Positions 1 through 5,491 of a DNA stretch of 5,545 nucleotides are shown in pieces. Below the pieces are notes generated by a model, which was not told the origin of the DNA, searched no databases, and was given only the letters and a program-made list of their open reading frames with translations. Within the stretch, counting starts at the first letter, position 1, and each line of letters starts with the position of its first letter. This DNA comes from Methanocorpusculum sp. (GTDB taxonomy: Archaea > Halobacteriota > Methanomicrobia > Methanomicrobiales > Methanocorpusculaceae): contig JAUNXW010000114.1 in the NCBI GenBank assembly GCA_030539595.1, positions 1 through 5,545 of the forward strand, given 5' to 3'. The translations under genes and the position numbers were made by a program.

Positions 1-680
1 ATTTCAGTAACCACAGGATCTACAGCAGTTTTTGTATATGTAATTGTTACTTCTCCAGAACCATCGGATTTTATAGACATTAATCCTGCGCCTTGATTAA
101 TATTTATATGTGTAGTTCCAACAAATTTGTAATTCTTAGATGCATTTACAGTAAATACTGCTTTGTAAATTGTATCATAAGTAAAGTTATTATTACCTAC
201 ACTTGTACCTGAATTTGTTTTCCATGTAATTTTAGAAACGCTATTAGCATCAACACCTGTTCCTGACACTGTGGGTGCTGAGGTTATGGGTTCGTTTCCA
301 ACTGATGGTTCAGTAATTCCAGATACATCAATAGAACTTATCTCTATTTTATCAACAGTTATTTTTTTACTAATATTGTTATTAGTTCCTGAGGAGGTGT
401 TTGTTACCGTGAGTTTTATTGTGTAGTCACCTGCACTAGTATATGTATGTGTTTCTGCATTTTTAGATCCATGGGATGAGCTATCACCAAAATCCCAATC
501 CCAGTTATTAATAGTTGTATTTGTTGATGATGATGTGTCAGTGAACGTTATTTTCAAATCACCTGTGGACTGATAAATAAATTTTGCATCAATTGATTCA
601 CTATCCGCACTCACCGCTCCCGCAAACCCTGCCGTCATCAGCAGAGCGAGGAGCACCAATATAATAAATCTAAATCTCAT
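1..680 (-). CDS. Secreted PKD-domain surface protein, C-terminus cut by the window edge
   Basis: This open frame starts at ATG 680-678 and runs off the left edge after 226 codons without a stop. Residues 1-25 form a signal peptide: a basic start (MRFRF), a hydrophobic core (IILVLLALLMTAG) and a likely cleavage near AVSA-D. Residues about 30-110 are a PKD domain, shown by NNWDWDFGD (58-66) and HTYTSAGDYTIKLTVTN (78-94). Residues about 112-220 are Thr/Ser/Asn-rich and look like a second beta-sandwich repeat (TYDTIYKAVFTVNASKNYKF, then a closing VTITYTKT strand) of the kind found in bacterial and archaeal surface proteins. At least five N-x-S/T sequons are visible (N54, N94, N102, N165, N179). 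The likely role is adhesion or cell-envelope structure outside the cell; ligand unknown. The start is fixed by GGAGGT eight bases upstream. The gene begins two bases after the Yip1-like gene stops. The body is much more AT-rich than the signal-peptide segment and the neighbouring genes. Confidence 0.88.
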   Translation of the reverse strand, partial: MRFRFIILVLLALLMTAGFAGAVSADSESIDAKFIYQSTGDLKITFTDTSSSTNTTINNWDWDFGDSSSHGSKNAETHTYTSAGDYTIKLTVTNTSSGTNNNISKKITVDKIEISSIDVSGITEPSVGNEPITSAPTVSGTGVDANSVSKITWKTNSGTSVGNNNFTYDTIYKAVFTVNASKNYKFVGTTHININQGAGLMSIKSDGSGEVTITYTKTAVDPVVTE

Positions 681-682
681 TT

Positions 683-2620
683 TTATGTACCTCCTATAGA
701 ACCCACCGCAAACAAAATCACAAACAGAATCACAACCGCAGCAAACGAACTTGCAAATGCCTGACCGCTTTGCATATTCTCTCCTGCAATAAGACCTTTC
801 GCGGATGCGGCTGCTGACCAGATTGCAGAAACAAAAATTCCAATGATTGGAATCCATCCGACAGCCGCGTAAGTAAGAGTAGTCCTCATAACAATAGCTA
901 TAATCTCACTGAAATCGGTGGACGGGTCGCATATTCTTGCAATCAGCGCACAAATGAGTGAGCGGATTAAAACCGCAATCACCCACAGCACAAAAAGCAT
1001 CAGAATAAAAACAAACAGTGCTCCGGCATCATTTTGCAGTGCGGAAATAATCGGGAACTGCGCGGTATCAACTTTCAGAATTGCGGGAACTAAAAACGCA
1101 ATCAGAAGAGTTGTAACAACCGCCCAGATTCCTCCGCTTAAAAGGAAAGTTGCGAGAGCATCCTTCGGTGTCTCCCTGAAGTGATACTGGAAAGCATCAG
1201 CCGGTCTGAATATAAATCCGGTAAGACCTCCGTTATACGGGGCTTTTTCCTTTTTAACTCTCGGCGGTCTGGGAGCTCTTGGCGCTCTGGGTTCACGCGG
1301 CTCTCTTCTCTGCTTCGGTTCTTTGACGCGTCTTTCTCTGTGTACTGGGCGTTTTTCATCCGCACGCGAAACATCGTTTGCATCTCTTTTTAGAGACAAA
1401 CCGCACATCGCACAGTTTTCATCGTCAACGTGATTTTTAGCTCCGCAGGCTTTACAGTAAACTTCGTTGCTGTTCTGCGGCTGATGCGGTAGAACAGTTG
1501 AAACCGTATATTGCTGCGACTCGGGAACAAACATTGAAGGCGGTTCGCTTTGAAGAACCTCTTCAAAAGACTGCATCCAGTCCTCGCGAAGTTCCATCGA
1601 CTGGAAAACAAGATGCATCTCCTTTTCACCGTCGCGCGCACCGACAAGAAGAGCAATTCCCGGTTCTCCGAGCTCCCCTGCCATTCTCATAACTCTCAAA
1701 AGAGCATTAACCGCAAACTCACCGACAATTCCCGCAGGACCTTCAATAACCAGACGGGTATTTGTTAAGTGCAGAATCACAAAATTGCTTTTTATTCTTA
1801 CATCTTTTACGGATGCTATAAGTTTTTCATTTTTTGCGGGAACAAAAGTACCGAGTTTTGACGGCTGAGATTCAAACTTCTGCGTTGTCTGCTCTGCAAT
1901 CAGCGGCTTTCTGGACGGCAGCTTTACTTTAAGTTCACGCATCCACGCATCGCGCGACATTTTTGTTGGAAAAGTCAGAAGCATCTGTTTTGGACCTGAC
2001 TGTGAACCGACAGAAAGCGCTATTGCATACTCTCTTGACTCGGTCTCGACTTCTGCGGCATCCATAAGTTCAGCTATGGCAAACTCACGCCCGACTTTTC
2101 CAGTGTTATTTTGAAGAATCAGCCTGAGATTTGTAAGATAAATTGTGTAGTAGCCACGCTTGATTCTGACGCCCGCGGTGTTTAATATCTCTGTTTCTCC
2201 GTGCTGAAAAGATGGTGGGGGAAGAATCTGTCTGCTTCCTGACTGCGCCTGTGTATTTGTATCAAACGCGGCAGACTGCTGAACTCTTGCTGCAGGATTC
2301 TGCTGTTCGAAAGGCTTGTCTCCTATTGCCTTTGAAATATTGTTAATCCATGCATCCTGTTCTCCCGCTTTGAAAATTCCGTCTACCGGAAATCCCCAGA
2401 GCATATCTTTTTTGCCGCCCTGTGTTGATATAACTATTTTAAGTCCGGGCTCGTTATTTTCAAGTTTTGCGGGATATGCTCCGTCAATTGCACTCACGCG
2501 GAACTCACGCGTATTTCCGCCTTCGATTATAAGGCGTTCACTTGTAAGCGTAGCGTAATACTGCTGGTTTTTAACCAAAATCGGCGAGGCGTAGTATTGA
2601 TGCATATCAACCGGAGACAT
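683..2620 (-). CDS. Triple PH-like repeat, zinc ribbon and Yip1-like membrane protein
   Basis: The product is a 645-residue protein. Three repeats of about 90 residues lie at roughly 11-99, 143-234 and 265-356. Each has LT(S/N)xRL (25-30, 162-167, 285-290), an EF-hydrophobic strand (39, 179, 301) and a late Trp in a final helix (W91, W227, W348), which fits a PH/GRAM-like fold. A zinc ribbon follows, C389-x2-C392-x10-C403-x2-C406. Residues 424-459 are Arg/Pro/Lys-rich. The C-terminal part (465-645) starts with FIFRPADAF and has about five membrane segments (near 488-512, 533-562, 575-592, 593-611, 623-641), as in Yip1-type domains. The N-terminal half is probably cytoplasmic. Function is unknown; in eukaryotes Yip1 proteins act in membrane traffic, and the PH-like repeats could bind lipid or protein. 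The ATG at 2620 is preferred because a TATA-like box lies about 35 bases upstream; Met6 is an alternative start. It is followed directly by the secreted PKD gene. Confidence 0.85.
   Translation of the reverse strand: MSPVDMHQYYASPILVKNQQYYATLTSERLIIEGGNTREFRVSAIDGAYPAKLENNEPGLKIVISTQGGKKDMLWGFPVDGIFKAGEQDAWINNISKAIGDKPFEQQNPAARVQQSAAFDTNTQAQSGSRQILPPPSFQHGETEILNTAGVRIKRGYYTIYLTNLRLILQNNTGKVGREFAIAELMDAAEVETESREYAIALSVGSQSGPKQMLLTFPTKMSRDAWMRELKVKLPSRKPLIAEQTTQKFESQPSKLGTFVPAKNEKLIASVKDVRIKSNFVILHLTNTRLVIEGPAGIVGEFAVNALLRVMRMAGELGEPGIALLVGARDGEKEMHLVFQSMELREDWMQSFEEVLQSEPPSMFVPESQQYTVSTVLPHQPQNSNEVYCKACGAKNHVDDENCAMCGLSLKRDANDVSRADEKRPVHRERRVKEPKQRREPREPRAPRAPRPPRVKKEKAPYNGGLTGFIFRPADAFQYHFRETPKDALATFLLSGGIWAVVTTLLIAFLVPAILKVDTAQFPIISALQNDAGALFVFILMLFVLWVIAVLIRSLICALIARICDPSTDFSEIIAIVMRTTLTYAAVGWIPIIGIFVSAIWSAAASAKGLIAGENMQSGQAFASSFAAVVILFVILFAVGSIGGT
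689..694 (-). promoter_or_regulatory. Shine-Dalgarno of the PKD gene, embedded in the upstream coding end
   Basis: GGAGGT on the minus strand sits eight bases before ATG 680-678. The same six bases are the Gly643-Gly644 codons of the upstream membrane protein, whose TAA ends at 683. The strong site fixes the PKD start and implies translation coupled to the upstream gene. No comparably placed site precedes the other genes in the window. Confidence 0.85.
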
Positions 2621-2621
2621 G

Positions 2622-2635
2622 TTAATTATAATTAA
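2622..2635. repeat. Perfect 14-bp AT-only dyad beside the start of the PH/Yip1 gene
   Basis: TTAATTATAATTAA equals its own reverse complement. It ends one base before the ATG at 2620 and overlaps the expected transcription start. It could be a repressor operator, or just low-complexity promoter sequence. Confidence 0.4.
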
Positions 2636-2650
2636 ATATCTCTCTTAATA

Positions 2651-2660
2651 GTATAAATAC
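2651..2660 (-). promoter_or_regulatory. TATA-like box for the PH/Yip1 gene
   Basis: GTATTTATAC on the minus strand is centred about 35 bases before ATG 2620. That places transcription start near 2628 with a leader of only a few bases, in line with the absence of a Shine-Dalgarno. The element is nearly symmetric, but no gene lies downstream of it on the plus strand. Confidence 0.5.
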
Positions 2661-2665
2661 ATGTC

Positions 2666-2672
2666 AAAAAAA
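2666..2672 (-). terminator. Oligo-T terminator after dapF
   Basis: A run of seven T on the minus strand starts 18 bases after the dapF stop and precedes the TATA-like box of the next gene. Archaeal RNA polymerase terminates at such T-tracts without needing a hairpin. Read-through into the PH/Yip1 gene cannot be excluded. Confidence 0.55.
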
Positions 2673-2689
2673 TAGTGAGTCTAAGAAAA

Positions 2690-3490
2690 TCAGAACTCTA
2701 TTGCTCCTTCGTAAACCGTTTCCGCAGGTCCTGTCATAAGCGGTGTGTCTCCGTCAACGGTTATGTCAAGAGGTCCTCCGACTGTTTTTACGTGAATCAC
2801 ACTGCCGAAAACTTTTCCGGCTTTTGCTGCAATTAATGCAGAAGCGGTTGAGCCTGTTCCGCATGAAAGTGTTTCGCTTTCAACACCTCTTTCAAAAGTT
2901 CTTATGATTATATCAGACTGTCCGGAGATTTGAACAAAGTTCACGTTTGTTCCTTTTGGAAATTCTTTTGCGTGTCGGATTTTTGGGGCAACCGCATTTA
3001 TGTCCACATCGTTTACGTTTCCGACAAAGACAACCGCGTGAGGGACTCCGGTGTTGCATGAATAAATCTTCATCCCGTCAATTTCTCGGCTCTCGTCGAA
3101 GACGGCAGCGCCCATATTTATTGTGGCAAGGAAGTCTCCGTCGTTATCGTAACCTGCGCGGACGTGCATGATACCTGCGGGTGTTTCAACACTAAATCCT
3201 TTTTTGATTGTATAGTTTTTATCGAAAGCATATTTTGAAAGACAGCGTATGCCGTTACCGCACATTTCCGCTTCACTTGCGTCCGGCTGGAAAAGTCTCA
3301 TACGCATATCGGCTTTTTCCGACTTTGACATGAATAAAACTCCGTCTGCTCCTATTCCGAATTTTCTGTCGCAGTATATTTTTGCAAACTCGGGCTTCAT
3401 TTCGTCAGGAATAACAGTCCCGTTCATTTCGTCAATTAAAATGAAGTCGTTTCCGTTTCCGTGAAGTTTTGTAAACGCTATCGATGACAT
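2690..3490 (-). CDS. dapF: Diaminopimelate epimerase (DapF)
   Basis: This enzyme converts LL-2,6-diaminopimelate to the meso form in the cytoplasm, the penultimate step of lysine synthesis by the DAP route. It uses two cysteines and no cofactor. The 266-residue product is of normal family length and shows GNGNDF (11-16), GIGADG (45-50), EMCGNGIRC with catalytic Cys77, NTGVPHAV (146-153), ERGVE (200-204) and SCGTG with catalytic Cys210. The two cysteines lie in the duplicated halves typical of the fold. The start is set at ATG 3490 (MSSIAFTKLHGNGNDF), which matches the family N-terminus. The frame stays open for 20 more codons upstream, but these cross the promoter. No Shine-Dalgarno is visible. 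In the first active-site loop Gln68 and Ala71 replace the Asn and Gly of the bacterial FNxDGS motif. The gene is divergent from the nucleotidyltransferase and ends in a T-tract. No other lysine gene is in the window. Confidence 0.96.
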   Translation of the reverse strand: MSSIAFTKLHGNGNDFILIDEMNGTVIPDEMKPEFAKIYCDRKFGIGADGVLFMSKSEKADMRMRLFQPDASEAEMCGNGIRCLSKYAFDKNYTIKKGFSVETPAGIMHVRAGYDNDGDFLATINMGAAVFDESREIDGMKIYSCNTGVPHAVVFVGNVNDVDINAVAPKIRHAKEFPKGTNVNFVQISGQSDIIIRTFERGVESETLSCGTGSTASALIAAKAGKVFGSVIHVKTVGGPLDITVDGDTPLMTGPAETVYEGAIEF

Positions 3491-3504
3491 ATAATTATTA
3501 TATG
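3488..3504. repeat. 17-bp dyad overlapping the dapF start codon
   Basis: CATATAAT, one base, then ATTATATG: perfect 8-bp inverted arms. The left arm contains the dapF ATG on the minus strand. A one-base spacer rules out an RNA hairpin using all pairs, so if the dyad matters it would be as a DNA-level protein site. It could also be chance in AT-rich sequence. Confidence 0.4.
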
Positions 3505-3528
3505 TACAGTGACGGATTAAGAGTTTGC

Positions 3529-3537
3529 TTAAATAAT
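3529..3537. promoter_or_regulatory. Quasi-symmetric TATA-like box in the divergent dapF / nucleotidyltransferase region
   Basis: The element reads TTATTTAAG toward dapF, about 43 bases before its ATG, with a purine-rich AAGGAA just upstream as a possible BRE. It reads CTTAAATAA toward the plus-strand gene, about 60 bases before that ATG. It is the best TATA candidate in the 103-base gap and could serve both directions. For dapF it predicts a leader of about 15 bases. Confidence 0.45.
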
Positions 3538-3553
3538 TCCTTGTCATCAACCC

Positions 3554-3564
3554 TTCAATTAATA
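3554..3564 (+). promoter_or_regulatory. Possible alternative TATA-like box of the nucleotidyltransferase gene
   Basis: TTCAATTAATA is centred about 35 bases before ATG 3594, the right distance for a nearly leaderless transcript. It is a weaker match than the CTTAAATAA element upstream, so which one is used is undecided. A GGAG at 3573-3576 lies 17 bases before the ATG, too far to be a convincing ribosome site. Confidence 0.25.
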
Positions 3565-3593
3565 CCCATAGCGGAGCAATACTAATATAATTT

Positions 3594-4520
3594 ATGAAGC
3601 CTATCAGACTGCGCGATTTTGTAATGACCGAAGACGGCTGCCTTTACGCTGTCTCCGGATACGAAAACTCAGAACGTGCCGAATGTGTTCTCCGCTATGT
3701 CCCGACCGAAGACGGAGACAGAATCTCTCCATGGGGAACAAGATACAAAAAATACGATTTTGCCGACGCATTCGCATGGGTAAAAGAACACAAGCCGGAA
3801 TATCTTGATTTGGTTCACCGCGTTCCGATGAAAGATATTGTCAGAGTTCTAAAACCCGAAGAGCAGGCGTCCGCAATTGCCGCAAGAAACCCGCGTGTCG
3901 CAAGACTGTTTTCCCATTTCAATCTGCCCGAAGGAACTTACGGATGCACCGGTTCTCTCGTCGCGGGGCTTGAAAATGAAAACTCGGACATTGATATGGT
4001 TGTCTACGGCTCAGCGTGGTTCAAAGCGCGTGAACAGCTGATGGAAGCAATAAAAGAAGGAAAAATCCCGTCGATGAGCGATGAAATGTGGCAGAAGGTA
4101 TACCGCAAGAGACAGCCTGACATAAGTTTTGACGACTTTGTTCTGCACGAAGCAAGAAAATTTAACCGCGGAGAATTTGAAGGAACATACTTTGACCTGC
4201 TCTATTCAAGGGGCTACGACAATCTTCACTCAGTTCCGCCGATTACACTCGGCAAAAAAACAGGGAAACTTACAATTGAAGCAAAAGTTACCGATGCCTC
4301 GCTTGCTTTTGATTCGCCGGGAATATACAAAGTTGACCACGAGGAAATTGACATGGTTCTGTCATTCACTCACACTTACTGCGGTCAGTGCTTTACCGGA
4401 GAAACACTCGAAGCAAAAGGCGTTGTCGAAGAACATGGAGACCAAAAATGGCTCATCGTTGGAACAACCCGTGAAGCGCACGGCGAATATATAATTTCGA
4501 AGACGCTCCTCAACAGATAA
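3594..4520 (+). CDS. Stand-alone archaeal nucleotidyltransferase (Pol beta superfamily fold)
   Basis: The 308-residue protein carries the nucleotidyltransferase signature GS (120-121) followed by DID (132-134), embedded in YGCTGSLVAGLENENSDIDM. These are the nucleotide-binding Gly-Ser and the two metal-binding aspartates. A likely third carboxylate is Asp201 in TYFDLLYS. It should therefore transfer a nucleoside monophosphate from an NTP to an unknown RNA, protein or small-molecule acceptor. The core lies at about 85-210. Residues 1-80 form a separate N-terminal part (RLRDFVMTEDGCLYAVSGY), and 212-308 a beta-rich C-terminal part with Cys263-x2-Cys266 that I do not recognise. The arrangement resembles uncharacterised archaeal predicted nucleotidyltransferases (COG1665-like, from memory). 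ATG 3594 is the first start of the frame in the divergent gap. No HEPN-type partner is adjacent, so a toxin-antitoxin role is not suggested. A hairpin with a T-tract follows 32 bases after the stop. Confidence 0.85.
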   Translation: MKPIRLRDFVMTEDGCLYAVSGYENSERAECVLRYVPTEDGDRISPWGTRYKKYDFADAFAWVKEHKPEYLDLVHRVPMKDIVRVLKPEEQASAIAARNPRVARLFSHFNLPEGTYGCTGSLVAGLENENSDIDMVVYGSAWFKAREQLMEAIKEGKIPSMSDEMWQKVYRKRQPDISFDDFVLHEARKFNRGEFEGTYFDLLYSRGYDNLHSVPPITLGKKTGKLTIEAKVTDASLAFDSPGIYKVDHEEIDMVLSFTHTYCGQCFTGETLEAKGVVEEHGDQKWLIVGTTREAHGEYIISKTLLNR

Positions 4521-4525
4521 AAATC

Positions 4526-4550
4526 TTAATTAGAGTGTGAGGATAATTAA
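4526..4550. repeat. Inverted repeat TTAATTA / TAATTAA after the nucleotidyltransferase
   Basis: Perfect 7-bp arms at 4526-4532 and 4544-4550 flank an 11-base spacer, between the stop codon and the terminator hairpin. The arms are the same heptamers that make the dyad at 2622-2635. They are pure A/T, so chance is a serious alternative. Confidence 0.35.
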
Positions 4551-4552
4551 AT

Positions 4553-4596
4553 AGTGTTCGAGCTTTTGTCGGCGGACTTAAGCTCGGACACTTTTT
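4553..4596 (+). terminator. Strong hairpin plus T-tract, probable terminator (or small RNA)
   Basis: The arms AGTGTTCGAGCTT (4553-4565) and AAGCTCGGACACT (4580-4592) form a 13-bp stem with a single G-U pair. Above a TT/TT internal loop, GTC (4568-4570) pairs with GAC (4575-4577) over a GGCG loop. The 3' arm ends in a five-T run (4592-4596), so on the plus strand this has the form of an intrinsic terminator for the nucleotidyltransferase gene. The downstream minus-strand flank is a weaker T context, which supports the plus orientation. A small structured RNA is an alternative. Confidence 0.65.
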
Positions 4597-4614
4597 CTGT
4601 AATTCCCCGACTGC

Positions 4615-4622
4615 TTTTTATC
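4615..4622 (+). promoter_or_regulatory. TATA-like box for the PHP gene
   Basis: TTTTTATC is centred about 28 bases upstream of the GTG at 4647, the spacing expected if transcription begins at or next to the start codon. This suggests a leaderless mRNA. Its T-run could also act as a second terminator for the upstream gene. Confidence 0.45.
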
Positions 4623-4646
4623 TGTTCCGCACAATATATTATTTAA

Positions 4647-5477
4647 GTGTCTGTCAATATCATCCACGCCCCTTTTAAGAAATCCGATGAGAAAAAAGCA
4701 TTCGATATGCATGTTCACACAACAAGTTCGGACGGACTTGCCAGTGCAAAAACTCAGGCAAAACTTGCGGACAAATATGATTATTCAATAGCCGTCACAG
4801 ACCACAACGTAATTGCGGGCGCAAAAAAAGCGCTTGAGTTCAGCAAAAATATTCTTCCGGCAATAGAAATTTCCGCGCTTGAAGGTCCTCACCTTCTAAT
4901 TTATTTCGACAAGTTCGCTGAACTCAGAAGTTATTATGAAGAAAGCGTTAAAGACTATCTGACGTTCTGTCCGAATATGGCGGTGAAGCTCTCAACCGAA
5001 AAAATTGTTGAGTGTGCAAAAAATGCGGGAGGATTTGTAGTAGCGGCTCACCCTTACGGGTACGGGGTGAGCGTAAGAGGCGTGATGAAGGGAATCAACA
5101 CCGGTCTGATTTCATCCGAAGTCGCGGAAGAACTTGACGGGCTTGAAGTTATATGCAGCGGACTTTCGGATAAAAAAAATATGCTTGCTGAGAGTTACTC
5201 TAAAAAATATAATAAATGTATGACAGGAGGCTCGGATGCACATGTTTTGTGGGAAGTCACAAGAGCCGTGAACGTTGGATTTGAAAATGAGACGCCGCAG
5301 GAACTTCTTGAAAATGTCCGAAGGAGAAGGTCTGATGTCTGCGGGGTTGGAAGGACGCCTGCACAGAATATTTTAATGGGCGCGTGTATGACTCCAAGAT
5401 ATCTGCCTTATGCAGTTCCCGTAACCGTCACTCACGTAAAACAGACATATATGCGCGTAAAACATAAATCAGGATAA
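4647..5477 (+). CDS. PHP-domain metal-dependent phosphoesterase
   Basis: The 276-residue protein is a complete PHP domain. Motif I is DMHVH (20-24) with SSDG (27-30); motif II is TDHN (51-54); then come Glu74 in AIEIS, His83 in PHLLIYF, AAHPYG (133-138, His135) and GGSDAH (194-199, Asp197, His199). These supply a full set of metal ligands, so it should be an active cytoplasmic phosphoesterase. Family members include YciV-like nucleases and nucleotide phosphatases, polymerase-linked PHP domains and histidinol phosphatase; the substrate cannot be told here. It lacks any polymerase domain. The start is GTG 4647: a TAA lies directly before it in frame, and the next in-frame Met is inside motif I. 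No ribosome site is visible, so a leaderless transcript is likely. It follows the nucleotidyltransferase on the same strand but has its own promoter after a terminator. It converges on a tRNA-Ser gene 14 bases away. Confidence 0.88.
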   Translation: MSVNIIHAPFKKSDEKKAFDMHVHTTSSDGLASAKTQAKLADKYDYSIAVTDHNVIAGAKKALEFSKNILPAIEISALEGPHLLIYFDKFAELRSYYEESVKDYLTFCPNMAVKLSTEKIVECAKNAGGFVVAAHPYGYGVSVRGVMKGINTGLISSEVAEELDGLEVICSGLSDKKNMLAESYSKKYNKCMTGGSDAHVLWEVTRAVNVGFENETPQELLENVRRRRSDVCGVGRTPAQNILMGACMTPRYLPYAVPVTVTHVKQTYMRVKHKSG

Positions 5478-5483
5478 TATTTC

Positions 5484-5491
5484 AAAAGAAA
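5484..5491 (-). terminator. T-rich trailer of the tRNA-Ser gene
   Basis: Immediately 3' of the tRNA discriminator base the minus strand reads TTTCTTTT, a plausible oligo-T termination signal. It fills most of the 14-base gap to the convergent PHP gene, so any delayed termination would run antisense into that gene's last codons. Confidence 0.45.

Noticed and set aside
1..600. AT-rich left end as non-coding or pseudogene sequence
   Set aside because: The minus-strand frame is open through to the edge and encodes a signal peptide and a clean PKD motif, so it is a partial gene and not a relic.
918..1768. Plus-strand and other-frame open frames inside the PH/Yip1 gene
   Set aside because: They are antisense or out-of-frame to a protein with clear repeats, zinc ribbon and membrane segments, and their translations show no recognisable domains.
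3491..3550. N-terminal extension of DapF to the ATG at 3550
   Set aside because: The extra 20 residues do not fit the family N-terminus, and their codons cover the TATA-like element and the dyad of the divergent promoter region.
4129..4494. A 121-codon frame inside the nucleotidyltransferase gene
   Set aside because: It overlaps the well-supported gene in another frame, has no domain signal and no ribosome site or promoter of its own.
3594..4520. Nucleotidyltransferase as the antitoxin half of a HEPN/MNT toxin-antitoxin pair
   Set aside because: At 308 residues it is much longer than a minimal MNT antitoxin, and no HEPN-like gene lies beside it; its neighbours are dapF and a PHP gene.
4647..5477. 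PHP protein as part of a DNA polymerase (PolX or PolIII alpha) or a defence nuclease
   Set aside because: It is a single-domain protein with no polymerase, helicase or ATPase region and no defence-type neighbours.
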